From Phymatolithon calcareum (Eukaryota > Rhodophyta > Florideophyceae > Hapalidiales): DNA of 64,000 nt. The notes beneath the pieces are model-generated. The model searched no databases and was not told where the DNA came from. It worked only from the letters and a program-made list of their open reading frames with translations. Shown here one piece after another: positions 11,006-25,487 of this stretch. Each line of letters begins with the position of its first letter. The stretch's first letter is position 1. Location of the stretch: positions 2,790,001 through 2,854,000 of the forward strand of contig OZ345359.1 of NCBI GenBank assembly GCA_977006965.1. The letters run 5' to 3'. Made by a program: the position numbers and the translations under genes.

Positions 11006-12966
11006 CGACACTTTATTTGTTGTATACACCATGATCTCTTACTGCACGTCCCATTCTGAGTCCAGATTCGGGCTCAGCGTCGAATTTCACTTCGGAATAG
11101 TCCCACCGTATCCCTTTTTCACTCCCACTCCACCTCCACCTTCAAGTCCGTCAAACTCTTGTATATCCTAGGTATATTCTTTCGTGACTTCTGGGTCCAA
11201 ATGTGCCACTTACTCAAACAATCGACAAAATCCTATTTTGGCCATTTAAAACTGTTACTTCTGGGTCCGCGTTTTTGGCCTCTACAGGGCACCCCCTCCA
11301 AATGGCCTCTGTGCGCGGACCCAGAAGTAACAACCTGCGAAAACAGGCTGGAAACGCGGACCCAGAAGTAACAAACCTCCTCAGCGTCTTCCAATGGCAA
11401 CCAAACGCCATAACCACTGTCCCATCATCTTTACCATCCTACTCCACATGTTTTCCGGTCATCATCGTCATGTTTGTGTCCCGCGTCCTCCCTCCCGAGA
11501 GGGAGACTACCTTGACCAAAATTTCAAACGCTCTCAAATCGACTCAGACCAGTCCACATACTCTCCCAACACCTTCCCCAACATCAAGAACGTCTTTTGA
11601 ACTCATCTCCGTCATGTCGGTGTCCCGCGTCTTCTTCGCCAGCGAGGTGACTACCTTGACCAAAATTTCAAACGCTCTCAAATCGACTCAGACCAGTCCA
11701 CATACTCTCCCAACACCTTCCCCAACCTCTAAAACATGTTACAACGTCATCCCCGTCATGTCGGTGTCCCGCGTCTTCTTCGCCAGCGAGGTGACTACCT
11801 TGACCAAAATTTCAAACGCTCTCAAATCGACTCAGACCAGTCCACATACTCTCCCAACACCTTCCCCAACATCAAGAACGTCTTTTGGACTCATCTCCGT
11901 CATGTCGGTGTCCCGCGTCTTCTTCGCCAGCGAGGTGACTACCTTGACCAAAATTTCAAACGCTCTCAAATCGACTCAGACCAGTCCACATACTCTCCCA
12001 ACACCTTCCCCAACCTCTAAAACATGTTACAACGTCATCCCCGTCATGTCGGTGTCCCGCGTCTTCTTCGCCAGCGAGGTGACTACCTTGACCAAAATTT
12101 CAAACGCTCTCAAATCGACTCAGACCAGTCCACATACTCTCCCAACACCTTCCCCAACATCAAAAACGTCTTTTGGACTCATCTCCGTCATGTCGGTGTC
12201 CCGCGTCTTCTTCGCCAGCGAGGTGACTACCTTGACCAAAATTTCAAACGCTCTCAAATCGACTCAGACCAGTCCACATACTCTCCCAACACCTTCCCCA
12301 ACCTCTAAAACATGTTACAACGTCATCCCCGTCATGTCGGTGTCCCGCGTCTTCTTCGCCAGCGAGGTGACTACCTTGACCAAAATTTCAAACGCTCTCA
12401 AATCGACTCAGACCAGTCCACATACTCTCCCAACACCTTCCCCAACATCAAAAACGTCTTTTGGACTCATCTCCGTCATGTCGGTGTCCCGCGTCTTCTT
12501 CGCCAGCGAGGTGACTACCTTGACCAAAATTTCAAACGCTCTCAAATCGACTCAGACCAGTCCACATACTCTCCCAACACCTTCCCCAACCTCTAAAACA
12601 TGTTACAACGTCATCCCCGTCATGTCGGTGTCCCGCGTCTTCTTCGCCAGCGAGGTGACTACCTTGACCAAAATTTCAAACGCTCTCAAATCGACTCAGA
12701 CCAGTCCACATACTCTCCCAACACCTTCCCCAACCTCTAAAACATGTTACAACGTCATCCCCGTCATGTCGGTGTCCCGCGTCTTCTTCGCCAGCGAGGT
12801 GACTACCTTGACCAAAATTTCAAACTCTCTCAAATCGACTCAGACCAGTCCACATACTCTCTCAACACCTTCTCCACCCTTCACAACCTGTTCAGCGCTT
12901 ATCTTCGCCATGTACATTTCGTCTGCCGTCTTTGTGCATGGATTGTGGAGTCATAGACGACCTTGA
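11006..12966 (+). repeat. Higher-order block 9 (1961 bp)
   Basis: Type B spacer, then E-C-R-C-S-C-S-C-C-T. T is FA. It equals block 8 plus one extra S-C dimer. Confidence 0.9.
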
Positions 12967-14351
12967 CGACACTTTATTTGTTGTATACACCATGATCTCT
13001 TACTGCACGTCCCATTCTGAGTCCAGATTCGGGCTCAGCGTCGAATTTCACTTCGGAATAGTCCCACCGTATCCCTTTTTCACTCCCACTCCACCTCCAC
13101 CTTCAAGTCCGTCAAACTCTTGTATATCCTAGGTATATTCTTTCGTGACTTCTGGGTCCAAATGTGCCACTTACTCAAACAATCGACAAAATCCTATTTT
13201 GGCCATTTAAAACTGTTACTTCTGGGTCCGCGTTTTTGGCCTCTACAGGGCACCCCCTCCAAATGGCCTCTGTGCGCGGACCCAGAAGTAACAACCTGCG
13301 AAAACAGGCTGGAAACGCGGACCCAGAAGTAACAAACCTCCTCAGCGTCTTCCAATGGCAACCAAACGCCATAACCACTGTCCCATCATCTTTACCATCC
13401 TACTCCACATGTTTTCCGGTCATCATCGTCATGTTTGTGTCCCGCGTCCTCCCTCCCGAGAGGGAGACTACCTTGACCAAAATTTCAAACGCTCTCAAAT
13501 CGACTCAGACCAGTCCACATACTCTCCCAACACCTTCCCCAACATCAAGAACGTCTTTTGAACTCATCTCCGTCATGTCGGTGTCCCGCGTCTTCTTCGC
13601 CAGCGAGGTGACTACCTTGACCAAAATTTCAAACGCTCTCAAATCGACTCAGACCAGTCCACATACTCTCCCAACACCTTCCCCAACCTCTAAAACATGT
13701 TACAACGTCATCCCCGTCATGTCGGTGTCCCGCGTCTTCTTCGCCAGCGAGGTGACTACCTTGACCAAAATTTCAAACTCTCTCAAATCGACTCAGACCA
13801 GTCCACATACTCTCCCAACACCTTCCCCAACATCAAGAACGTCTTTTGGACTCATCTCCGTCATGTCGGTGTCCCGCGTCTTCTTCGCCAGCGAGGTGAC
13901 TACCTTGACCAAAATTTCAAACGCTCTCAAATCGACTCAGACCAGTCCACATACTCTCCCAACACCTTCCCCAACCTCTAAAACATGTTACAACGTCATC
14001 CCCGTCATGTCGGTGTCCCGCGTCTTCTTCGCCAGCGAGGTGACTACCTTGACCAAAATTTCAAACGCTCTCAAATCGACTCAGACCAGTCCACATACTC
14101 TCCCAACACCTTCCCCAACCTCTAAAACATGTTACAACGTCATCCCCGTCATGTCGGTGTCCCGCGTCTTCTTCGCCAGCGAGGTGACTACCTTGACCAA
14201 AATTTCAAACTCTCTCAAATCGACTCAGACCAGTCCACATACTCTCTCAACACCTTCTCCACCCTTAACAACCTGTTCAGAGCTTATCTTCGCCATGTAC
14301 ATTTCGTCTGCCGTCTTTGTGCATGGATTGTGGAGTCATAGACGACCTTGA
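12967..14351 (+). repeat. Higher-order block 10 (1385 bp)
   Basis: Type B spacer, then E-C-R-C-C-T. T is LE. The R unit carries the NSL change. Confidence 0.9.
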
Positions 14352-16024
14352 CGACACTTTATTTGTTGTATACACCATGATCTCTTACTGCACGTCCCAT
14401 TCTGAGTCCAGATTCGGGCTCAGCGTCGAATTTCACTTCGGAATAGTCCCACCGTATCCCTTTTTCACTCCCACTCCACCTCCACCTTCAAGTCCGTCAA
14501 ACTCTTGTATATCCTAGGTATATTCTTTCGTGACTTCTGGGTCCAAATGTGCCACTTACTCAAACAATCGACAAAATCCTATTTTGGCCATTTAAAACTG
14601 TTACTTCTGGGTCCGCGTTTTTGGCCTCTACAGGGCACCCCCTCCAAATGGCCTCTGTGCGCGGACCCAGAAGTAACAACCTGCGAAAACAGGCTGGAAA
14701 CGCGGACCCAGAAGTAACAAACCTCCTCAGCGTCTTCCAATGGCAACCAAACGCCATAACCACTGTCCCATCATCTTTACCATCCTACTCCACATGTTTT
14801 CCGGTCATCATCGTCATGTTTGTGTCCCGCGTCCTCCCTCCCGAGAGGGAGACTACCTTGACCAAAATTTCAAACGCTCTCAAATCGACTCAGACCAGTC
14901 CACATACTCTCCCAACACCTTCCCCAACATCAAGAACGTCTTTTGAACTCATCTCCGTCATGTCGGTGTCCCGCGTCTTCTTCGCCAGCGAGGTGACTAC
15001 CTTGACCAAAATTTCAAACGCTCTCAAATCGACTCAGACCAGTCCACATACTCTCCCAACACCTTCCCCAACCTCTAAAACATGTTACAACGTCATCCCC
15101 GTCATGTCGGTGTCCCGCGTCTTCTTCGCCAGCGAGGTGACTACCTTGACCAAAATTTCAAACGCTCTCAAATCGACTCAGACCAGTCCACATACTCTCC
15201 CAACACCTTCCCCAACATCAAGAACGTCTTTTGGACTCATCTCCGTCATGTCGGTGTCCCGCGTCTTCTTCGCCAGCGAGGTGACTACCTTGACCAAAAT
15301 TTCAAACGCTCTCAAATCGACTCAGACCAGTCCACATACTCTCCCAACACCTTCCCCAACCTCTAAAACATGTTACAACGTCATCCCCGTCATGTCGGTG
15401 TCCCGCGTCTTCTTCGCCAGCGAGGTGACTACCTTGACCAAAATTTCAAACGCTCTCAAATCGACTCAGACCAGTCCACATACTCTCCCAACACCTTCCC
15501 CAACATCAAAAACGTCTTTTGGACTCATCTCCGTCATGTCGGTGTCCCGCGTCTTCTTCGCCAGCGAGGTGACTACCTTGACCAAAATTTCAAACGCTCT
15601 CAAATCGACTCAGACCAGTCCACATACTCTCCCAACACCTTCCCCAACCTCTAAAACATGTTACAACGTCATCCCCGTCATGTCGGTGTCCCGCGTCTTC
15701 TTCGCCAGCGAGGTGACTACCTTGACCAAAATTTCAAACGCTCTCAAATCGACTCAGACCAGTCCACATACTCTCCCAACACCTTCCCCAACCTCTAAAA
15801 CATGTTACAACGTCATCCCCGTCATGTCGGTGTCCCGCGTCTTCTTCGCCAGCGAGGTGACTACCTTGACCAAAATTTCAAACTCTCTCAAATCGACTCA
15901 GACCAGTCCACATACTCTCTCAACACCTTCTCCACCCTTCACAACCTGTTCAGCGCTTATCTTCGCCATGTACATTTCGTCTGCCGTCTTTGTGCATGGA
16001 TTGTGGAGTCATAGACGACCTTGA
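14352..16024 (+). repeat. Higher-order block 11 (1673 bp)
   Basis: Same layout and T sub-form as block 8. First block of the 5019-bp super-repeat, copy 2. Confidence 0.9.
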
Positions 16025-17985
16025 CGACACTTTATTTGTTGTATACACCATGATCTCTTACTGCACGTCCCATTCTGAGTCCAGATTCGGGCTCAGCGTC
16101 GAATTTCACTTCGGAATAGTCCCACCGTATCCCTTTTTCACTCCCACTCCACCTCCACCTTCAAGTCCGTCAAACTCTTGTATATCCTAGGTATATTCTT
16201 TCGTGACTTCTGGGTCCAAATGTGCCACTTACTCAAACAATCGACAAAATCCTATTTTGGCCATTTAAAACTGTTACTTCTGGGTCCGCGTTTTTGGCCT
16301 CTACAGGGCACCCCCTCCAAATGGCCTCTGTGCGCGGACCCAGAAGTAACAACCTGCGAAAACAGGCTGGAAACGCGGACCCAGAAGTAACAAACCTCCT
16401 CAGCGTCTTCCAATGGCAACCAAACGCCATAACCACTGTCCCATCATCTTTACCATCCTACTCCACATGTTTTCCGGTCATCATCGTCATGTTTGTGTCC
16501 CGCGTCCTCCCTCCCGAGAGGGAGACTACCTTGACCAAAATTTCAAACGCTCTCAAATCGACTCAGACCAGTCCACATACTCTCCCAACACCTTCCCCAA
16601 CATCAAGAACGTCTTTTGAACTCATCTCCGTCATGTCGGTGTCCCGCGTCTTCTTCGCCAGCGAGGTGACTACCTTGACCAAAATTTCAAACGCTCTCAA
16701 ATCGACTCAGACCAGTCCACATACTCTCCCAACACCTTCCCCAACCTCTAAAACATGTTACAACGTCATCCCCGTCATGTCGGTGTCCCGCGTCTTCTTC
16801 GCCAGCGAGGTGACTACCTTGACCAAAATTTCAAACGCTCTCAAATCGACTCAGACCAGTCCACATACTCTCCCAACACCTTCCCCAACATCAAGAACGT
16901 CTTTTGGACTCATCTCCGTCATGTCGGTGTCCCGCGTCTTCTTCGCCAGCGAGGTGACTACCTTGACCAAAATTTCAAACGCTCTCAAATCGACTCAGAC
17001 CAGTCCACATACTCTCCCAACACCTTCCCCAACCTCTAAAACATGTTACAACGTCATCCCCGTCATGTCGGTGTCCCGCGTCTTCTTCGCCAGCGAGGTG
17101 ACTACCTTGACCAAAATTTCAAACGCTCTCAAATCGACTCAGACCAGTCCACATACTCTCCCAACACCTTCCCCAACATCAAAAACGTCTTTTGGACTCA
17201 TCTCCGTCATGTCGGTGTCCCGCGTCTTCTTCGCCAGCGAGGTGACTACCTTGACCAAAATTTCAAACGCTCTCAAATCGACTCAGACCAGTCCACATAC
17301 TCTCCCAACACCTTCCCCAACCTCTAAAACATGTTACAACGTCATCCCCGTCATGTCGGTGTCCCGCGTCTTCTTCGCCAGCGAGGTGACTACCTTGACC
17401 AAAATTTCAAACGCTCTCAAATCGACTCAGACCAGTCCACATACTCTCCCAACACCTTCCCCAACATCAAAAACGTCTTTTGGACTCATCTCCGTCATGT
17501 CGGTGTCCCGCGTCTTCTTCGCCAGCGAGGTGACTACCTTGACCAAAATTTCAAACGCTCTCAAATCGACTCAGACCAGTCCACATACTCTCCCAACACC
17601 TTCCCCAACCTCTAAAACATGTTACAACGTCATCCCCGTCATGTCGGTGTCCCGCGTCTTCTTCGCCAGCGAGGTGACTACCTTGACCAAAATTTCAAAC
17701 GCTCTCAAATCGACTCAGACCAGTCCACATACTCTCCCAACACCTTCCCCAACCTCTAAAACATGTTACAACGTCATCCCCGTCATGTCGGTGTCCCGCG
17801 TCTTCTTCGCCAGCGAGGTGACTACCTTGACCAAAATTTCAAACTCTCTCAAATCGACTCAGACCAGTCCACATACTCTCTCAACACCTTCTCCACCCTT
17901 CACAACCTGTTCAGCGCTTATCTTCGCCATGTACATTTCGTCTGCCGTCTTTGTGCATGGATTGTGGAGTCATAGACGACCTTGA
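16025..17985 (+). repeat. Higher-order block 12 (1961 bp)
   Basis: Same layout and T sub-form as block 9. Confidence 0.9.
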
Positions 17986-19370
17986 CGACACTTTATTTGT
18001 TGTATACACCATGATCTCTTACTGCACGTCCCATTCTGAGTCCAGATTCGGGCTCAGCGTCGAATTTCACTTCGGAATAGTCCCACCGTATCCCTTTTTC
18101 ACTCCCACTCCACCTCCACCTTCAAGTCCGTCAAACTCTTGTATATCCTAGGTATATTCTTTCGTGACTTCTGGGTCCAAATGTGCCACTTACTCAAACA
18201 ATCGACAAAATCCTATTTTGGCCATTTAAAACTGTTACTTCTGGGTCCGCGTTTTTGGCCTCTACAGGGCACCCCCTCCAAATGGCCTCTGTGCGCGGAC
18301 CCAGAAGTAACAACCTGCGAAAACAGGCTGGAAACGCGGACCCAGAAGTAACAAACCTCCTCAGCGTCTTCCAATGGCAACCAAACGCCATAACCACTGT
18401 CCCATCATCTTTACCATCCTACTCCACATGTTTTCCGGTCATCATCGTCATGTTTGTGTCCCGCGTCCTCCCTCCCGAGAGGGAGACTACCTTGACCAAA
18501 ATTTCAAACGCTCTCAAATCGACTCAGACCAGTCCACATACTCTCCCAACACCTTCCCCAACATCAAGAACGTCTTTTGAACTCATCTCCGTCATGTCGG
18601 TGTCCCGCGTCTTCTTCGCCAGCGAGGTGACTACCTTGACCAAAATTTCAAACGCTCTCAAATCGACTCAGACCAGTCCACATACTCTCCCAACACCTTC
18701 CCCAACCTCTAAAACATGTTACAACGTCATCCCCGTCATGTCGGTGTCCCGCGTCTTCTTCGCCAGCGAGGTGACTACCTTGACCAAAATTTCAAACTCT
18801 CTCAAATCGACTCAGACCAGTCCACATACTCTCCCAACACCTTCCCCAACATCAAGAACGTCTTTTGGACTCATCTCCGTCATGTCGGTGTCCCGCGTCT
18901 TCTTCGCCAGCGAGGTGACTACCTTGACCAAAATTTCAAACGCTCTCAAATCGACTCAGACCAGTCCACATACTCTCCCAACACCTTCCCCAACCTCTAA
19001 AACATGTTACAACGTCATCCCCGTCATGTCGGTGTCCCGCGTCTTCTTCGCCAGCGAGGTGACTACCTTGACCAAAATTTCAAACGCTCTCAAATCGACT
19101 CAGACCAGTCCACATACTCTCCCAACACCTTCCCCAACCTCTAAAACATGTTACAACGTCATCCCCGTCATGTCGGTGTCCCGCGTCTTCTTCGCCAGCG
19201 AGGTGACTACCTTGACCAAAATTTCAAACTCTCTCAAATCGACTCAGACCAGTCCACATACTCTCTCAACACCTTCTCCACCCTTAACAACCTGTTCAGA
19301 GCTTATCTTCGCCATGTACATTTCGTCTGCCGTCTTTGTGCATGGATTGTGGAGTCATAGACGACCTTGA
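17986..19370 (+). repeat. Higher-order block 13 (1385 bp)
   Basis: Same layout as block 10, including the NSL change in R and the LE terminal unit. Confidence 0.9.
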
Positions 19371-20755
19371 CGACACTTTATTTGTTGTATACACCATGAT
19401 CTCTTACTGCACGTCCCATTCTGAGTCCAGATTCGGGCTCAGCGTCGAATTTCACTTCGGAATAGTCCCACCGTATCCCTTTTTCACTCCCACTCCACCT
19501 CCACCTTCAAGTCCGTCAAACTCTTGTATATCCTAGGTATATTCTTTCGTGACTTCTGGGTCCAAATGTGCCACTTACTCAAACAATCGACAAAATCCTA
19601 TTTTGGCCATTTAAAACTGTTACTTCTGGGTCCGCGTTTTTGGCCTCTACAGGGCACCCCCTCCAAATGGCCTCTGTGCGCGGACCCAGAAGTAACAACC
19701 TGCGAAAACAGGCTGGAAACGCGGACCCAGAAGTAACAAACCTCCTCAGCGTCTTCCAATGGCAACCAAACGCCATAACCACTGTCCCATCATCTTTACC
19801 ATCCTACTCCACATGTTTTCCGGTCATCATCGTCATGTTTGTGTCCCGCGTCCTCCCTCCCGAGAGGGAGACTACCTTGACCAAAATTTCAAACGCTCTC
19901 AAATCGACTCAGACCAGTCCACATACTCTCCCAACACCTTCCCCAACATCAAGAACGTCTTTTGAACTCATCTCCGTCATGTCGGTGTCCCGCGTCTTCT
20001 TCGCCAGCGAGGTGACTACCTTGACCAAAATTTCAAACGCTCTCAAATCGACTCAGACCAGTCCACATACTCTCCCAACACCTTCCCCAACCTCTAAAAC
20101 ATGTTACAACGTCATCCCCGTCATGTCGGTGTCCCGCGTCTTCTTCGCCAGCGAGGTGACTACCTTGACCAAAATTTCAAACGCTCTCAAATCGACTCAG
20201 ACCAGTCCACATACTCTCCCAACACCTTCCCCAACATCAAAAACGTCTTTTGGACTCATCTCCGTCATGTCGGTGTCCCGCGTCTTCTTCGCCAGCGAGG
20301 TGACTACCTTGACCAAAATTTCAAACGCTCTCAAATCGACTCAGACCAGTCCACATACTCTCCCAACACCTTCCCCAACCTCTAAAACATGTTACAACGT
20401 CATCCCCGTCATGTCGGTGTCCCGCGTCTTCTTCGCCAGCGAGGTGACTACCTTGACCAAAATTTCAAACGCTCTCAAATCGACTCAGACCAGTCCACAT
20501 ACTCTCCCAACACCTTCCCCAACCTCTAAAACATGTTACAACGTCATCCCCGTCATGTCGGTGTCCCGCGTCTTCTTCGCCAGCGAGGTGACTACCTTGA
20601 CCAAAATTTCAAACTCTCTCAAATCGACTCAGACCAGTCCACATACTCTCTCAACACCTTCTCCACCCTTAACAACCTGTTCAGAGCTTATCTTCGCCAT
20701 GTACATTTCGTCTGCCGTCTTTGTGCATGGATTGTGGAGTCATAGACGACCTTGA
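19371..20755 (+). repeat. Higher-order block 14 (1385 bp)
   Basis: Type B spacer, then E-C-S-C-C-T. T is LE. It is like block 13 but has S in place of the NSL-bearing R. Confidence 0.9.
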
Positions 20756-22428
20756 CGACACTTTATTTGTTGTATACACCATGATCTCTTACTGCACGTC
20801 CCATTCTGAGTCCAGATTCGGGCTCAGCGTCGAATTTCACTTCGGAATAGTCCCACCGTATCCCTTTTTCACTCCCACTCCACCTCCACCTTCAAGTCCG
20901 TCAAACTCTTGTATATCCTAGGTATATTCTTTCGTGACTTCTGGGTCCAAATGTGCCACTTACTCAAACAATCGACAAAATCCTATTTTGGCCATTTAAA
21001 ACTGTTACTTCTGGGTCCGCGTTTTTGGCCTCTACAGGGCACCCCCTCCAAATGGCCTCTGTGCGCGGACCCAGAAGTAACAACCTGCGAAAACAGGCTG
21101 GAAACGCGGACCCAGAAGTAACAAACCTCCTCAGCGTCTTCCAATGGCAACCAAACGCCATAACCACTGTCCCATCATCTTTACCATCCTACTCCACATG
21201 TTTTCCGGTCATCATCGTCATGTTTGTGTCCCGCGTCCTCCCTCCCGAGAGGGAGACTACCTTGACCAAAATTTCAAACGCTCTCAAATCGACTCAGACC
21301 AGTCCACATACTCTCCCAACACCTTCCCCAACATCAAGAACGTCTTTTGAACTCATCTCCGTCATGTCGGTGTCCCGCGTCTTCTTCGCCAGCGAGGTGA
21401 CTACCTTGACCAAAATTTCAAACGCTCTCAAATCGACTCAGACCAGTCCACATACTCTCCCAACACCTTCCCCAACCTCTAAAACATGTTACAACGTCAT
21501 CCCCGTCATGTCGGTGTCCCGCGTCTTCTTCGCCAGCGAGGTGACTACCTTGACCAAAATTTCAAACGCTCTCAAATCGACTCAGACCAGTCCACATACT
21601 CTCCCAACACCTTCCCCAACATCAAGAACGTCTTTTGGACTCATCTCCGTCATGTCGGTGTCCCGCGTCTTCTTCGCCAGCGAGGTGACTACCTTGACCA
21701 AAATTTCAAACGCTCTCAAATCGACTCAGACCAGTCCACATACTCTCCCAACACCTTCCCCAACCTCTAAAACATGTTACAACGTCATCCCCGTCATGTC
21801 GGTGTCCCGCGTCTTCTTCGCCAGCGAGGTGACTACCTTGACCAAAATTTCAAACGCTCTCAAATCGACTCAGACCAGTCCACATACTCTCCCAACACCT
21901 TCCCCAACATCAAAAACGTCTTTTGGACTCATCTCCGTCATGTCGGTGTCCCGCGTCTTCTTCGCCAGCGAGGTGACTACCTTGACCAAAATTTCAAACG
22001 CTCTCAAATCGACTCAGACCAGTCCACATACTCTCCCAACACCTTCCCCAACCTCTAAAACATGTTACAACGTCATCCCCGTCATGTCGGTGTCCCGCGT
22101 CTTCTTCGCCAGCGAGGTGACTACCTTGACCAAAATTTCAAACGCTCTCAAATCGACTCAGACCAGTCCACATACTCTCCCAACACCTTCCCCAACCTCT
22201 AAAACATGTTACAACGTCATCCCCGTCATGTCGGTGTCCCGCGTCTTCTTCGCCAGCGAGGTGACTACCTTGACCAAAATTTCAAACTCTCTCAAATCGA
22301 CTCAGACCAGTCCACATACTCTCTCAACACCTTCTCCACCCTTCACAACCTGTTCAGAGCTTATCTTCGCCATGTACATTTCGTCTGCCGTCTTTGTGCA
22401 TGGATTGTGGAGTCATAGACGACCTTGA
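20756..22428 (+). repeat. Higher-order block 15 (1673 bp)
   Basis: Type B spacer, then E-C-R-C-S-C-C-T. T is FE. First block of the 3059-bp super-repeat, copy 1. Confidence 0.9.
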
Positions 22429-23814
22429 CGACACTTTATTTGTTGTATACACCATGATCTCTTTCTGCACGTCCCATTCTGAGTCCAGATTCGGGCTCAG
22501 CGTCGAATTTAAACTTCGGAATAGTCCCACCGTATCCCTTTTTCACTCCCACTCCACCTCCACCTTCAAGTCCGTCAAACTCTTGTATATCCTAGGTATA
22601 TTCTTTCGTGACTTCTGGGTCCAAATGTGCCACTTACTCAAACAATCGACAAAATCCTATTTTGGCCATTTAAAACTGTTACTTCTGGGTCCGCGTTTTT
22701 GGCCTCTACAGGGCACCCCCTCCAAATGGCCTCTGTGCGCGGACCCAGAAGTAACAACCTGCGAAAACAGGCTGGAAACGCGGACCCAGAAGTAACAAAC
22801 CTCCTCAGCGTCTTCCAATGGCAACCAAACGCCATAACCACTGTCCCATCATCTTTACCATCCTACTCCACATGTTTTCCGGTCATCATCGTCATGTTTG
22901 TGTCCCGCGTCCTCCCTCCCGAGAGGGAGACTACCTTGACCAAAATTTCAAACGCTCTCAAATCGACTCAGACCAGTCCACATACTCTCCCAACACCTTC
23001 CCCAACATCAAGAACGTCTTTTGAACTCATCTCCGTCATGTCGGTGTCCCGCGTCTTCTTCGCCAGCGAGGTGACTACCTTGACCAAAATTTCAAACGCT
23101 CTCAAATCGACTCAGACCAGTCCACATACTCTCCCAACACCTTCCCCAACCTCTAAAACATGTTACAACGTCATCCCCGTCATGTCGGTGTCCCGCGTCT
23201 TCTTCGCCAGCGAGGTGACTACCTTGACCAAAATTTCAAACTCTCTCAAATCGACTCAGACCAGTCCACATACTCTCCCAACACCTTCCCCAACATCAAG
23301 AACGTCTTTTGGACTCATCTCCGTCATGTCGGTGTCCCGCGTCTTCTTCGCCAGCGAGGTGACTACCTTGACCAAAATTTCAAACGCTCTCAAATCGACT
23401 CAGACCAGTCCACATACTCTCCCAACACCTTCCCCAACCTCTAAAACATGTTACAACGTCATCCCCGTCATGTCGGTGTCCCGCGTCTTCTTCGCCAGCG
23501 AGGTGACTACCTTGACCAAAATTTCAAACGCTCTCAAATCGACTCAGACCAGTCCACATACTCTCCCAACACCTTCCCCAACCTCTAAAACATGTTACAA
23601 CGTCATCCCCGTCATGTCGGTGTCCCGCGTCTTCTTCGCCAGCGAGGTGACTACCTTGACCAAAATTTCAAACTCTCTCAAATCGACTCAGACCAGTCCA
23701 CATACTCTCTCAACACCTTCTCCACCCTTAACAACCTGTTCAGAGCTTATCTTCGCCATGTACATTTCGTCTGCCGTCTTTGTGCATGGATTGTGGAGTC
23801 ATAGACGACCTTGA
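22429..23814 (+). repeat. Higher-order block 16 (1386 bp)
   Basis: Type A spacer, then E-C-R-C-C-T with NSL in R. T is LE. Confidence 0.9.
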
Positions 23815-25487
23815 CGACACTTTATTTGTTGTATACACCATGATCTCTTACTGCACGTCCCATTCTGAGTCCAGATTCGGGCTCAGCGTCGAATTTCACT
23901 TCGGAATAGTCCCACCGTATCCCTTTTTCACTCCCACTCCACCTCCACCTTCAAGTCCGTCAAACTCTTGTATATCCTAGGTATATTCTTTCGTGACTTC
24001 TGGGTCCAAATGTGCCACTTACTCAAACAATCGACAAAATCCTATTTTGGCCATTTAAAACTGTTACTTCTGGGTCCGCGTTTTTGGCCTCTACAGGGCA
24101 CCCCCTCCAAATGGCCTCTGTGCGCGGACCCAGAAGTAACAACCTGCGAAAACAGGCTGGAAACGCGGACCCAGAAGTAACAAACCTCCTCAGCGTCTTC
24201 CAATGGCAACCAAACGCCATAACCACTGTCCCATCATCTTTACCATCCTACTCCACATGTTTTCCGGTCATCATCGTCATGTTTGTGTCCCGCGTCCTCC
24301 CTCCCGAGAGGGAGACTACCTTGACCAAAATTTCAAACGCTCTCAAATCGACTCAGACCAGTCCACATACTCTCCCAACACCTTCCCCAACATCAAGAAC
24401 GTCTTTTGAACTCATCTCCGTCATGTCGGTGTCCCGCGTCTTCTTCGCCAGCGAGGTGACTACCTTGACCAAAATTTCAAACGCTCTCAAATCGACTCAG
24501 ACCAGTCCACATACTCTCCCAACACCTTCCCCAACCTCTAAAACATGTTACAACGTCATCCCCGTCATGTCGGTGTCCCGCGTCTTCTTCGCCAGCGAGG
24601 TGACTACCTTGACCAAAATTTCAAACGCTCTCAAATCGACTCAGACCAGTCCACATACTCTCCCAACACCTTCCCCAACATCAAGAACGTCTTTTGGACT
24701 CATCTCCGTCATGTCGGTGTCCCGCGTCTTCTTCGCCAGCGAGGTGACTACCTTGACCAAAATTTCAAACGCTCTCAAATCGACTCAGACCAGTCCACAT
24801 ACTCTCCCAACACCTTCCCCAACCTCTAAAACATGTTACAACGTCATCCCCGTCATGTCGGTGTCCCGCGTCTTCTTCGCCAGCGAGGTGACTACCTTGA
24901 CCAAAATTTCAAACGCTCTCAAATCGACTCAGACCAGTCCACATACTCTCCCAACACCTTCCCCAACATCAAAAACGTCTTTTGGACTCATCTCCGTCAT
25001 GTCGGTGTCCCGCGTCTTCTTCGCCAGCGAGGTGACTACCTTGACCAAAATTTCAAACGCTCTCAAATCGACTCAGACCAGTCCACATACTCTCCCAACA
25101 CCTTCCCCAACCTCTAAAACATGTTACAACGTCATCCCCGTCATGTCGGTGTCCCGCGTCTTCTTCGCCAGCGAGGTGACTACCTTGACCAAAATTTCAA
25201 ACGCTCTCAAATCGACTCAGACCAGTCCACATACTCTCCCAACACCTTCCCCAACCTCTAAAACATGTTACAACGTCATCCCCGTCATGTCGGTGTCCCG
25301 CGTCTTCTTCGCCAGCGAGGTGACTACCTTGACCAAAATTTCAAACTCTCTCAAATCGACTCAGACCAGTCCACATACTCTCTCAACACCTTCTCCACCC
25401 TTCACAACCTGTTCAGAGCTTATCTTCGCCATGTACATTTCGTCTGCCGTCTTTGTGCATGGATTGTGGAGTCATAGACGACCTTGA
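23815..25487 (+). repeat. Higher-order block 17 (1673 bp)
   Basis: Same layout, spacer type and T sub-form as block 15. First block of the 3059-bp super-repeat, copy 2. Confidence 0.9.

Larger units (their letters stand above)
9333..19370 (+). repeat. Tandem pair of 5019-bp super-repeats
   Basis: Blocks 8-9-10 (9333-14351) and 11-12-13 (14352-19370) have identical lengths, unit order, T sub-forms (FA, FA, LE) and the NSL change in R. I saw no difference in the stretches I compared. This is a third hierarchical level above unit and block. Confidence 0.85.
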
